A stretch of DNA of 53,787 nucleotides from contig NZ_LQNF01000032.1 of the NCBI RefSeq assembly GCF_001618145.1, positions 1 to 53,787 of the forward strand. The letters run 5' to 3'. Below, in pieces: positions 19,857-27,106 of the stretch. The stretch comes from Oceanobacillus damuensis (lineage in GTDB: Bacteria; Bacillota; Bacilli; Bacillales; Amphibacillaceae). The first letter of the stretch is position 1; each line of letters begins with the position of its first letter. The notes beneath the pieces are model-generated. The model was not told the origin of the DNA, did not search any database, and saw only the letters and a list, made by a program, of their open reading frames with translations. A program made the translations under genes and the position numbers.

Positions 19857-20043
19857 CCAGCTCTGGGAAATACACGGAGACTTCTGCGGGAGCAGAGGCA
19901 TAGGTGAGACAACGCAGCGCTTTAGCGCAAGTTGGCTCACCAGCCGCCCGCGAAAAGCGCAGTGTATTTCCCAGAGCGGTAGCCGAAGTTACTTGCTTCC
20001 ATTATCAGCTATAAATTTATCGGAAATAGGCAGTTACTTCGCA
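19857..20043 (+). repeat. Dispersed nested-hairpin element, copy A
   Basis: Terminal inverted repeat GCTCTGGGAAATACAC (19860-19875) and GTGTATTTCCCAGAGC (19962-19977). Inside, CGGG/CCCG and GGTGAG/CTCACC can nest, with a GCGC-tttA-GCGC tip. A 66-nt tail (CGAAGTTACTTGCTTCC ... CAGTTACTTCGCA) follows. Over 187 nt it differs from copy B at only two positions. It faces copy C across about 155 bp. The whole stretch from 19468 to 20120 otherwise holds nothing I can identify. Confidence 0.95.
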
Positions 20044-20121
20044 TTTTACATATATTGCATCACTAACAACAGCTTATGGGAAGAGTGACTGCAGTTCTAA
20101 TCTTTTAAAAATGGCCATCAA

Positions 20122-20155
20122 AAAACAGGCACACGTTTTTTTCTGTGCCTGTTTT
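20122..20155 (-). terminator. Terminator after yabR
   Basis: AAAACAGGCACA pairs with TGTGCCTGTTTT. On the minus strand it is followed by TTTTTTGATG, and it could act on both strands. Confidence 0.85.
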
Positions 20156-20193
20156 ATATAGTATATTAGAGCATTGTCCATAGACAGCAAGTG

Positions 20194-20577
20194 CTATCCT
20201 CTTTTAGCACCCCGGCCCCCGCGTTTGGATTCTGTGTGCTTTTTCAGAGAGGATAAACGATCCTCTGAATCTTTGAGAAAACGATTCATTTTTGATTCGA
20301 AATTCTCAGTTCGTTCCTTTGGACTTTTTTGACGGACTGGTCGATCCTTTGCTTTTTTTATGGATAAACCAATTTTGCCGTCTTTTTCGACATTAATGAC
20401 TTTTACTGTTACCTCATCACCAACACTCAAATGTTCGTTAATGTCTTTGACATAGTTATCGGCAACCTCACTAATATGGACCAGACCCGTTTTTCCCGCT
20501 TCCAGCTCCACAAACGCTCCAAAATTAGTTATTCCGGTTACCTTACCCTGCAGCTTGCTGCCTACTTCGATTGACAT
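20194..20577 (-). CDS. yabR: S1 RNA-binding domain protein YabR
   Basis: A 127-residue protein with one S1/OB-fold domain at residues 1-75 (LQGKVTGITNFGAFVEL, GLVHISEVADNYVKD, GLSIKKAKDRP) and a basic, low-complexity tail ending RGGRGAKRG. It is a predicted RNA-binding, ribosome-associated factor of the general-stress-protein-13 type; the exact role is unknown. The start is ATG 20577, behind AAGGAGGAG; the longer upstream frame has no binding site. It follows divIC, as in B. subtilis. Confidence 0.93.
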   Translation of the reverse strand: MSIEVGSKLQGKVTGITNFGAFVELEAGKTGLVHISEVADNYVKDINEHLSVGDEVTVKVINVEKDGKIGLSIKKAKDRPVRQKSPKERTENFESKMNRFLKDSEDRLSSLKKHTESKRGGRGAKRG

Positions 20578-20646
20578 AAAAAAAATGCTCCTCCTTAAAA
20601 GATTAGATGTAGTTATCATATAGTATATTAATCTGATTCAAAAGTG

Positions 20647-21027
20647 TCAATAAGAGGGATCTTCGTCGGGAATCCTGAAGATCAGTTCCCCTTTTTTCGA
20701 GAAGAAATAGTTCGTCCGAGCTACATCCAGCACATAATCTTCATCTTTCAGCAACTCAATTTCCTCTGTAAGATTTTGTTCCTCTTTTTTCAATGTTGCC
20801 AGCTGTTCCTCCAACTGTTCATACTGCTCTATTTTTTCTGCCTGAAGTTCCCGTTGATTTAAATGGTATGCAGCCATCATCCCAATTGCAATGGCTATTA
20901 CAATAGAAAATAACACAAGACGACGAATTAGCCGCTGCTTTTTCCTCTTCTGTCGTTCTATGTATGCGTCGTACTGCTGCATATAATTCGAGTCTAATCT
21001 TGTAATCGTTTTTTCCTTTGAAGACAA
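20647..21027 (-). CDS. divIC: Cell-division protein DivIC (FtsB-like)
   Basis: A 126-residue bitopic membrane protein: a basic cytoplasmic N-terminus, a membrane helix at about 37-56 (LVLFSIVIAIAIGMMAAY), then an extracellular coiled coil (about 60-100) and the conserved C-terminal DVARTNYFFSKKGELIF. It forms a septal complex with DivIB and FtsL. It sits 5 nt downstream of yabQ and upstream of yabR. Confidence 0.96.
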   Translation of the reverse strand: MSSKEKTITRLDSNYMQQYDAYIERQKRKKQRLIRRLVLFSIVIAIAIGMMAAYHLNQRELQAEKIEQYEQLEEQLATLKKEEQNLTEEIELLKDEDYVLDVARTNYFFSKKGELIFRIPDEDPSY

Positions 21028-21032
21028 AGCTG

Positions 21033-21632
21033 CTACCTCCTCTTAAATTTTAGATACTTAACGCATTTATAACATATATTCTTCATTGTACTATAAAATC
21101 CTGCAATTTTGTGCAAAATTTTTTTTAAATTATTGGGAAGGACATGGTATATACCCTTACCAATCCATTTAACAGGTGTAAAAAGCCCTTTCAAAACAGA
21201 AAAAACAATTGTAATTAAAAGGGTTATCAAGGATAGAACGAGACGTATTACCAGCCCGATTGTCCAGGTGATTGGAGTTATAATGACACCATTAATAAGA
21301 CTTCTGAAAAACCTGTAGATAGCTGCCAAAATTGTTATGAACCGTTCCAGTATCCGTCTGTATATTGCTTTTGCAAAAACCTGATAGATTGAAAAACCGA
21401 GAAGACAGGCGAGGAAAATATATAGTCTTAGTTCACCAGCATTGACACGGTATAACACATAAAAAATAATTGCTGTCTGTGTAATCCAGAAGCTTATTTC
21501 AAGAAAGTATGTCAAAAATATATTATTCTTCCAATAGGGTGTAAAACGGCGGAAGGTTTCTTGTATTATTCCCAAATAAAAGCCACTTGAAACCATAGCA
21601 ATCAAAGTCAGGAATTGGACGCTCAATGTCAT
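21033..21632 (-). CDS. yabQ: Spore cortex protein YabQ
   Basis: A 199-residue membrane protein with several hydrophobic helices in the first 150 residues (for example FLTLIAMVSSGFYLGII) and a basic C-terminal tail. It matches the YabQ family, needed for spore cortex formation in B. subtilis. Its ATG overlaps the yabP stop by 4 nt. The molecular function is not known. Confidence 0.93.
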   Translation of the reverse strand: MTLSVQFLTLIAMVSSGFYLGIIQETFRRFTPYWKNNIFLTYFLEISFWITQTAIIFYVLYRVNAGELRLYIFLACLLGFSIYQVFAKAIYRRILERFITILAAIYRFFRSLINGVIITPITWTIGLVIRLVLSLITLLITIVFSVLKGLFTPVKWIGKGIYHVLPNNLKKILHKIAGFYSTMKNICYKCVKYLKFKRR

Positions 21633-21931
21633 CGGAACAACTTGCTAAAGAATCCTTTAGCTTTATCCTGCTGCTGCTCGTCAACATAAGAAAGCTCGTA
21701 GATTTTCCCTTTAATTGTAACGACACCCTCCGTCACATCAAGATTCTTTAACTGTAGATTTTGCCCGCGAATAATCAGGTAGCCCATTACTGTCTCCAGC
21801 AAGAACTCCTCATTATCAAAACTGTCCACTTCTTTTACACCAGTGATCTCCAGATTTTTACGGTTATTCAATTTCACAGAATGGTCCGTTTGCACACGGT
21901 TTATCGTTTCTTTGCTCTCATAATAGTTCAT
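21629..21931 (-). CDS. yabP: Sporulation protein YabP
   Basis: A 100-residue YabP/YqfC-family protein (NRKNLEITGVKEVDSFDNEE, MGYLIIRGQNLQLKNLDV, VTIKGKIYELSYV). Mother-cell expression and a cortex-related role are known for the family, but not its biochemistry. The start is ATG 21931, with AAGGAGGG 8-10 nt upstream. A possible sigma-E -10 CATAAATT (consensus CATACANT) lies at 21957-21964, but its -35 is poor. Confidence 0.93.
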   Translation of the reverse strand: MNYYESKETINRVQTDHSVKLNNRKNLEITGVKEVDSFDNEEFLLETVMGYLIIRGQNLQLKNLDVTEGVVTIKGKIYELSYVDEQQQDKAKGFFSKLFR

Positions 21932-21987
21932 AAAAAAATCCCTCCTTATCATTATAAATTTATGATAGGGGGGACAAGTATAGAACT

Positions 21988-22245
21988 CTATTCAATCTTT
22001 TCTTCTTTAACAATTGTATATAATGTTTCAGCTTCATCTTTTCTTACATTTTCCCTTAAATCATTCACTTTCACTGTTACGAGTTTCTGACCGAAACGGA
22101 TAACAAGCTCATCCCCTGCAGAAAGAGTAGTTGCAGCCTTTGCAGGATTTCCATTCACCGTAATCCTACCCTGGTCAGCAACTTCCTTTGCCAAGGTTCT
22201 ACGCTTTATGATTCGTGATATTTTCAAAAATTTATCCAGTCGCAT
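21988..22245 (-). CDS. rqcP: RqcP, S4-domain ribosome quality-control factor
   Basis: An 85-residue S4 RNA-binding protein (MRLDKFLKISRIIKRRTLA, ADQGRITVNGNPAKAA). B. subtilis RqcP (YabO) works with RqcH on stalled 50S-peptidyl-tRNA to add alanine tails. The start is ATG 22245; upstream in-frame codons have no similarity. It directly follows yabN (stop at 22251), which is conserved. Confidence 0.95.
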   Translation of the reverse strand: MRLDKFLKISRIIKRRTLAKEVADQGRITVNGNPAKAATTLSAGDELVIRFGQKLVTVKVNDLRENVRKDEAETLYTIVKEEKIE

Positions 22246-22250
22246 CCTGT

Positions 22251-23702
22251 TCACTCTCTTTCTTTGGCTTGGTCCCAATATGCATCCATTTCTTCCAATG
22301 TTGCCTTATTGATGTCCTGTCCCTGCTTGTTCAACTGTTCTTCAATAAAGGTAAATCGCGAAATGAATTTCCGATTCGCTCTGTTTAAAGCTATTTCCGG
22401 GTTAATTTTATAATACCTTGTAAGGTTTGCCAGTACAAACAGAACCTCTCCGAACTCATCCTCTATCTCATCTGTTGACTTCCTCTCGATCGCTTCCTGA
22501 ACTTCCTTTATTTCCTCATCCAGTTTCGTCCAGATGTCGCTTGCATCATCCCAGTTAAAACCTACTTTTGCAGCTTTTTTCTGAAGTTTGAAAGCCTTTG
22601 CCAGCGATGGCAGGTGCTTAGGAACACCGTCCAGTACTGATTTTCTTTGTTCACCTTTTTCCTCTTTTTTAAGCTGCTCCCAATTCTTAGTGACATCCTC
22701 TACAGAATCTACCTTTGTATCGGCAAAAACATGCGGATGACGGAAAATCATCTTGTCTGTAATCGAACGAATAACATCATCGATGGTAAAAAATCCGTCA
22801 TCTTCTCCAATTTGACTATGGAGCATCACATGCATGAGGATATCACCGAGTTCTTCTATCATATTATTATCATCTTCAGCATCAATCGCATCTATTAATT
22901 CATATACTTCCTCAATAGTATACTCCCGTAATGATTCATGTGTTTGTTCCTGATCCCAAGGGCACCCGCCAGGCCCCCTTAATCTGGCCATTACTTCCCT
23001 AAGACGATTGAATGTGTGATTCAGCATCGTTTCATGTGCAGGAGGAACATAGACACTTGTCAAGTTACTGATTTCCATGGAATGATCAAGCTCCTCCAAT
23101 GGAACACTGACTATCTTTTCTTGTTTACTTCCAGCCGCTTCCACGATTGTTACTACATAATCAGGGGGCAGATCTTCCAACAAAGCCAGTTTCACTTCAG
23201 ATGCAACAAAGCGGTCATACACCTGGCAGAATATCAGATGATGCCGATAATCCAGGTCGCTTCTGGCAAACGATGTGCCATCTGCAAATTGAAATCCTTC
23301 AATCGGATCTATTTTAAGAGAGGTAAATAAGTCATCCAGGTAGCTTTGTCCACCTGCAATCTCCACTTCCACCTCCGTTTGATCCAATAACAGCTGAACC
23401 GTTTTTTCGGCAAGCATTGGATGTCCCGGTACGGTGTAGATAAGTGTCCCGTCATGTTCCTTCGCATATCCGATCAATGCATTGGCAATTCGATCATAAA
23501 CCGCACCAAACTGCTCTTCCGCTTCATACATCGCATCAAACGCTTCAAATCTCACACCTTCTGTAAGTAATGTTTCGATTACCGGATGATCAATTGTGCG
23601 GGTATAAATCCTCGTATTGGACTGTGTCAGTTTTTTATAAATACCTAAAGGAAGCTGATCTACATCCCCGGCACCAAGTCCTATAACTTCTATTCTATTC
23701 AT
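22251..23702 (-). CDS. mazG: Two-domain MazG nucleotide pyrophosphohydrolase with tetrapyrrole-methylase-like domain (YabN)
   Basis: A 483-residue fusion. Residues 1-220 form a SAM-dependent tetrapyrrole-methylase fold (IEVIGLGAGDVDQLPLGI, YTVPGHPMLAEKTVQLL), and residues 225-483 carry two MazG modules (GGCPWDQEQTHESLREYTIEE and a second around EVQEAIERKSTDEIEDEFGE). The MazG half hydrolyses NTPs, a house-cleaning activity; the methylase half is usually of unknown role. The ATG overlaps the yabM stop by 4 nt. Confidence 0.95.
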   Translation of the reverse strand: MNRIEVIGLGAGDVDQLPLGIYKKLTQSNTRIYTRTIDHPVIETLLTEGVRFEAFDAMYEAEEQFGAVYDRIANALIGYAKEHDGTLIYTVPGHPMLAEKTVQLLLDQTEVEVEIAGGQSYLDDLFTSLKIDPIEGFQFADGTSFARSDLDYRHHLIFCQVYDRFVASEVKLALLEDLPPDYVVTIVEAAGSKQEKIVSVPLEELDHSMEISNLTSVYVPPAHETMLNHTFNRLREVMARLRGPGGCPWDQEQTHESLREYTIEEVYELIDAIDAEDDNNMIEELGDILMHVMLHSQIGEDDGFFTIDDVIRSITDKMIFRHPHVFADTKVDSVEDVTKNWEQLKKEEKGEQRKSVLDGVPKHLPSLAKAFKLQKKAAKVGFNWDDASDIWTKLDEEIKEVQEAIERKSTDEIEDEFGEVLFVLANLTRYYKINPEIALNRANRKFISRFTFIEEQLNKQGQDINKATLEEMDAYWDQAKERE

Positions 23703-25288
23703 TTTTTGTTCCTCCCTCTATAAATACGGATAAACAGCCTTGATTTAGGCAGCATTATCAATTCATCCTCTGTAAATGCCCGGCTTCTCACAAGAATGAC
23801 AATAAACATGATCCCACCGGTAGTTGCAACAAACAAGACATAAAATAATAATGTTAAACGAGACAATGCAGCAATATCAGAAAAAAGCCAGTCCATCAGG
23901 AGAATATAAACAACCATCCAGATACTTGATCGGATAAGTGCCCGCCAATTAATCCTGCTTAAAATGCCAAGTTCCGGTAATTTCCTTTTCAGCTCATACA
24001 TGACGATAAGGTACAATATCATCAGGCTCAAAACAGTTGCAATGGCACTGCCCATTATCCCCCACAACGGTACAAATAATTGGTTTCCAGTCCATTTCAC
24101 GAAAAAGGCGACTAAAATGAATCCTGCTGTCCGTTTTATAAGACCCAAGCCTTGCAGGATGGAGGATGCCGTAATTGCCATCGAACAGAGGAATATGGCA
24201 GCTACGAGAATTTGCAATTCCATCGTACCCTTTTCATTCTGGAACAATAAAAGATTCGTTTCCGGAAAAATACTGATTAACCCAATGGTAGCACCTGCAG
24301 CGAGGTAAAGACTGAAAAGCAATGCAGCACGAATATACTTATAGAAAGTTGTCGGATCCTGTTCAAGCTTTTCCTTTGATATGGAAGGAATCATGGCGAG
24401 TGCAAAAGATGAGCCAAGCACTGTACCCAACTGAATCAGCGGTTGCCCACGATCAAAGACACCTTTCGCTTCCATTGCATCTACTTGTGATAACCCGTAT
24501 AGCTTTAAACTCTGAATCAACGTAAATGCATCGGCAAACTGAATGACAAGCAACACCATATGATTCAGAGCGGCAACAATTCCCAGGATGAGCAATGTTC
24601 TTATATAATAATTCCAAGGAATTTCAAATTGATTTCCTGATACAGGTCGTTTCTTAAGAAAGAATAATGCCAAAATAAGAATTGCGGCAATTGACCCGAA
24701 AATAGATGCAATTGCTGCAGAACGCCCAATCTGATACAAGTCATGATTCCCAAAGGCAACGTACATTGCTGTCAAAATGATGATGAACACCCGGACAAAC
24801 TGCTCGCCAATTTGCGAATAAGCAGTAGGTTTCATATAATAATTACCTTGAAAGACCCCTCTTAACAAAGCGGAAAAAGGTACAAGCAGAAAAGCAAACG
24901 CTGCAAACTGATATGTACGTCCTAAAAGCTCATCTCCAACCCACCCAGCAATTGCCTCCGCATTTAAAACTAAAAACAGGAACACAGCTCCATTAATGGC
25001 CGCCAGAATTAAAAACACAGGAAGATAAAAACTTCCAAACGAAAGGCTTCTGCCTGCAGCCTTTAATTCCACCGTCATTTTGGAGATTGCAGCAGGGAAA
25101 CCGTACAACGAAAGGATAAGGGCAATCCCGAGAATCGGATATACTTGCTGGTAAATATAAAAACCTATATCCCCTGTCAGGTTCTGCAATGGAATCCGAT
25201 ACCCTGCACTTAAAATTTTACTGATGAGCCCTGCCAAAGTCAGAAGCAAAGCGCCCTTCACCAGCCTATTATTTTCATTCCCGTTCAT
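23699..25288 (-). CDS. yabM: MOP-superfamily polysaccharide/lipid flippase (YabM, SpoVB-like)
   Basis: A 529-residue protein with about 14 membrane helices and the family N-terminus (GALLLTLAGLISKILSAGYR, GFYIYQQVYPILGIAL). YabM/SpoVB/MurJ-type proteins flip lipid-linked sugars; the substrate is not determined from sequence. GAAGGA lies about 9 nt before the ATG. It heads yabM-yabN-rqcP-yabP-yabQ-divIC-yabR. In B. subtilis it abuts spoVT, but here 1.1 kb of repeats separates them. Confidence 0.92.
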   Translation of the reverse strand: MNGNENNRLVKGALLLTLAGLISKILSAGYRIPLQNLTGDIGFYIYQQVYPILGIALILSLYGFPAAISKMTVELKAAGRSLSFGSFYLPVFLILAAINGAVFLFLVLNAEAIAGWVGDELLGRTYQFAAFAFLLVPFSALLRGVFQGNYYMKPTAYSQIGEQFVRVFIIILTAMYVAFGNHDLYQIGRSAAIASIFGSIAAILILALFFLKKRPVSGNQFEIPWNYYIRTLLILGIVAALNHMVLLVIQFADAFTLIQSLKLYGLSQVDAMEAKGVFDRGQPLIQLGTVLGSSFALAMIPSISKEKLEQDPTTFYKYIRAALLFSLYLAAGATIGLISIFPETNLLLFQNEKGTMELQILVAAIFLCSMAITASSILQGLGLIKRTAGFILVAFFVKWTGNQLFVPLWGIMGSAIATVLSLMILYLIVMYELKRKLPELGILSRINWRALIRSSIWMVVYILLMDWLFSDIAALSRLTLLFYVLFVATTGGIMFIVILVRSRAFTEDELIMLPKSRLFIRIYRGRNKK

Positions 25289-25680
25289 AATTAGCGTCCT
25301 TCACGTAAAGTTTTACTTAAGTATAACACAGCTTTCGAATGCCTTCGCTTCGTAGAAACGTAAAAGTTCAGCGTCTAAAATGGGGGCTTGTGTAAGAATT
25401 GATTGCTGCCTAAATTTATACTTTACTTATTTCTCAACTTTCGCACCAAGAATATTAGCTTAAACAGTTAACTGGGTTAAACTTGGAATGTCTCCAATGA
25501 TCCCCTTGCGAACCTGATGAAAATAAGGCTATGGTCAATGGTTATGAACCAACTTCTTCTCCTTGAGAATCTAAAAGATAGGGTTTTAAAATACTTAGAG
25601 TAAGTTTGAACTTACACACTTTATTTGACAAACCCAAGGCTATTTACAAGATGGTTTGCTTTTAAATTATTGCATAGTTG
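25289..25680. other. Non-coding gap upstream of yabM, no gene recognised
   Basis: AT-rich, with stop codons in every frame. It contains a perfect 16-bp palindrome GTAAGTTTGAACTTAC (25600-25615) and a possible -10 TATACT near 25320 on the minus strand for yabM. It may be decayed sequence, but I recognise no family. Confidence 0.5.
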
Positions 25681-25736
25681 ATAGAGAAAATGCGAAGTAA
25701 CTGGAGATATATCACCGAAATTGTCCTCTTGTCGCC

Positions 25737-25861
25737 GTCCGGGATCGCTCTGGGCGGATGCTTTCCGCGGGCACGGCCTCAGCCCCGAAGAGAAAACCAC
25801 TCTTCTGGTCTTCGGACACGTGCTTTTCCCGCAGGAGTCACCGCCCGCCGCTCACCCGGAC
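25737..25861. repeat. Second-type long nested hairpin, copy E
   Basis: GTCCGGG (25737-25743) pairs with CCCGGAC (25855-25861). Inside are GGGCGG/CCGCCC and GCGGGCACG/CGTGC..CCCGC arms, with a CCGAAGAG/CTCTTC-GG tip. The layout resembles copies A-C, but the primary sequence is different apart from short motifs. GCGAAGTAACTGG at about 25690 is the reverse complement of the tail motif of copies A and B. I recall similar GC-rich repeats in other Bacillaceae genomes. Confidence 0.75.
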
Positions 25862-25926
25862 TGGTGAAATTGTGTAATTAGAATTAATCGCTCTAATGAA
25901 TGAAATTTATTGCCAGCAAGCTAAAA

Positions 25927-26113
25927 CCAGCTCTGGGAAATACACGGAGACTTCTGCGGGAGCAGAGGCATAGGTGAGACAGCGCAGCGCTTTAGCGCAA
26001 GTTGGCTCACCAGCCGCCCGCGAAAAGCGCAGTGTATTTCCCAGAGCGGTAGCCGAAGTTACTTGCTTCCATTATCAGCTATAAATTTATCGCAAATAGG
26101 CAGTTACTTCGCA
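25927..26113 (+). repeat. Dispersed nested-hairpin element, copy B
   Basis: Same length (187 nt) and orientation as copy A, with two substitutions (A to G in the apical region, G to C in the tail). Terminal inverted repeats are 25930-25945 and 26032-26047. An extra short palindrome CGCAGTTT/AAACTGCG (26110-26129) follows. The remaining sequence up to 26290 shows nothing I can name. Confidence 0.95.
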
Positions 26114-26294
26114 GTTTACAGAAACTGCGAATAAAAAGCTGTGAAACTAAAAGAACGATGTGGGCCAGGTGTATTCAGGCTGCTCAGTGCAAATAGTTAA
26201 TCCAAAGTCAACTTGAGCAGTGCAACTCACGCCATCCTAATTATGCCAAGGCTTATTTATCCATTTCCTTCTGCGAAAGTTGAGTTATTTTATT

Positions 26295-26380
26295 AGAAAA
26301 CTTGGGTTGTCACCAATCCTTTCCGTGACTGCCTTAGTTGCACTTATGCAGATAGGAAGGTTTAAAATTTCCTGCCTGCT
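26295..26380 (-). repeat. Two-hairpin 3' element, copy R2, downstream of spoVT
   Basis: Minus strand: an imperfect hairpin GCAGGCAGGAA...TTCCTATCTGC, then the motif GCATAAGTGCAACTAAGGC, then GTCAC...GTGAC with outer AACT...AGTT and a short T run. The same layout and motif recur after prs (copy R1). It lies just beyond the spoVT terminator. Confidence 0.75.
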
Positions 26381-26386
26381 AAATAT

Positions 26387-26420
26387 AAAAAGCTGCCTCA
26401 GAAAAAAATCCCGAGACAGT
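26387..26420 (-). terminator. Terminator after spoVT
   Basis: Minus strand: CTGTCTCGGGA and TCTGAGGCAG flank a T-rich loop and are followed by CTTTTTAT. Confidence 0.75.
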
Positions 26421-26436
26421 CACGACCGATTAAGTA

Positions 26437-26970
26437 CTATTCCATCTGTTTAGCTAAAAATCCTGCAGCTGTTTCTGCAGCTTTCTGTTCTATCTTGCTG
26501 AGTTTTTCTTCTTTGGAGAATATCATGACACACCCGATAGGATCCCCATTTGCAATAATAGGACTGATGCAGTAGGATTGGAGTTCCAATTCATGACCTT
26601 CGATTATTTCCAGACCGGCAGGATCCAGTTCAAATACCTGGGACCTTTTCTCAATTGTTTTTGTCAATTGATCACCGATATTTTTATTTAAGAAATCCTT
26701 TTTTGATTCTCCTGCAATAGCTATTACCTCATCCCGATCACTTATGATAACGGGTGAATGCAGTGAATTAAATAGCGCCTCAGCATATTCCTGGGCAAAG
26801 TGACCCAATTCATTTATTGGGGAGTACTTTTTTAAAATAACTTCCCCTTCTCTATCAACAAAGATTTCCAGTGGATCTCCTTCACGTATGCGTAAAGTTC
26901 TTCTGATTTCTTTCGGGACAACTACTCTGCCTAAATCATCAATTCGCCGTACAATTCCTGTTGCTTTCAT
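26437..26970 (-). CDS. spoVT: Stage V sporulation regulator SpoVT
   Basis: A 177-residue transcription factor with an AbrB-type swapped-hairpin DNA-binding domain (residues 1-50: MKATGIVRRIDDLGRVVVPK, RIREGDPLEIFVDREGEVI) and a C-terminal GAF-like domain (55-177). In B. subtilis it is sigma-G dependent and adjusts forespore genes. The N-terminus closely resembles AbrB at 45.7 kb. I did not find a convincing sigma-G promoter. Confidence 0.97.
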   Translation of the reverse strand: MKATGIVRRIDDLGRVVVPKEIRRTLRIREGDPLEIFVDREGEVILKKYSPINELGHFAQEYAEALFNSLHSPVIISDRDEVIAIAGESKKDFLNKNIGDQLTKTIEKRSQVFELDPAGLEIIEGHELELQSYCISPIIANGDPIGCVMIFSKEEKLSKIEQKAAETAAGFLAKQME

Positions 26971-27106
26971 CTCTAAGCAGCCTCACTTTCTAATGATGAT
27001 TACTCTTGTTCCGTTTTCCAGCACGCCTTTAGCGTGTGTAAAAATCACCAGGTGTGGTTTTAGTATAAATCAACCAGAAATAACTATACATTCCATTGAT
27101 AATATT

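Noticed and set aside
25289-25680. Decayed transposase
   Set aside because: Short open stretches exist, but nothing matches a transposase motif I can name.
25678-25881. Plus-strand frame with Arg/Pro-rich translation
   Set aside because: It lies across the GC-rich hairpin copy E; composition reflects the repeat and not a protein.
26971-27106. sigma-G promoter for spoVT
   Set aside because: A CATCATT near 26990 is one mismatch from the -10 consensus, but no -35 lies at proper spacing.
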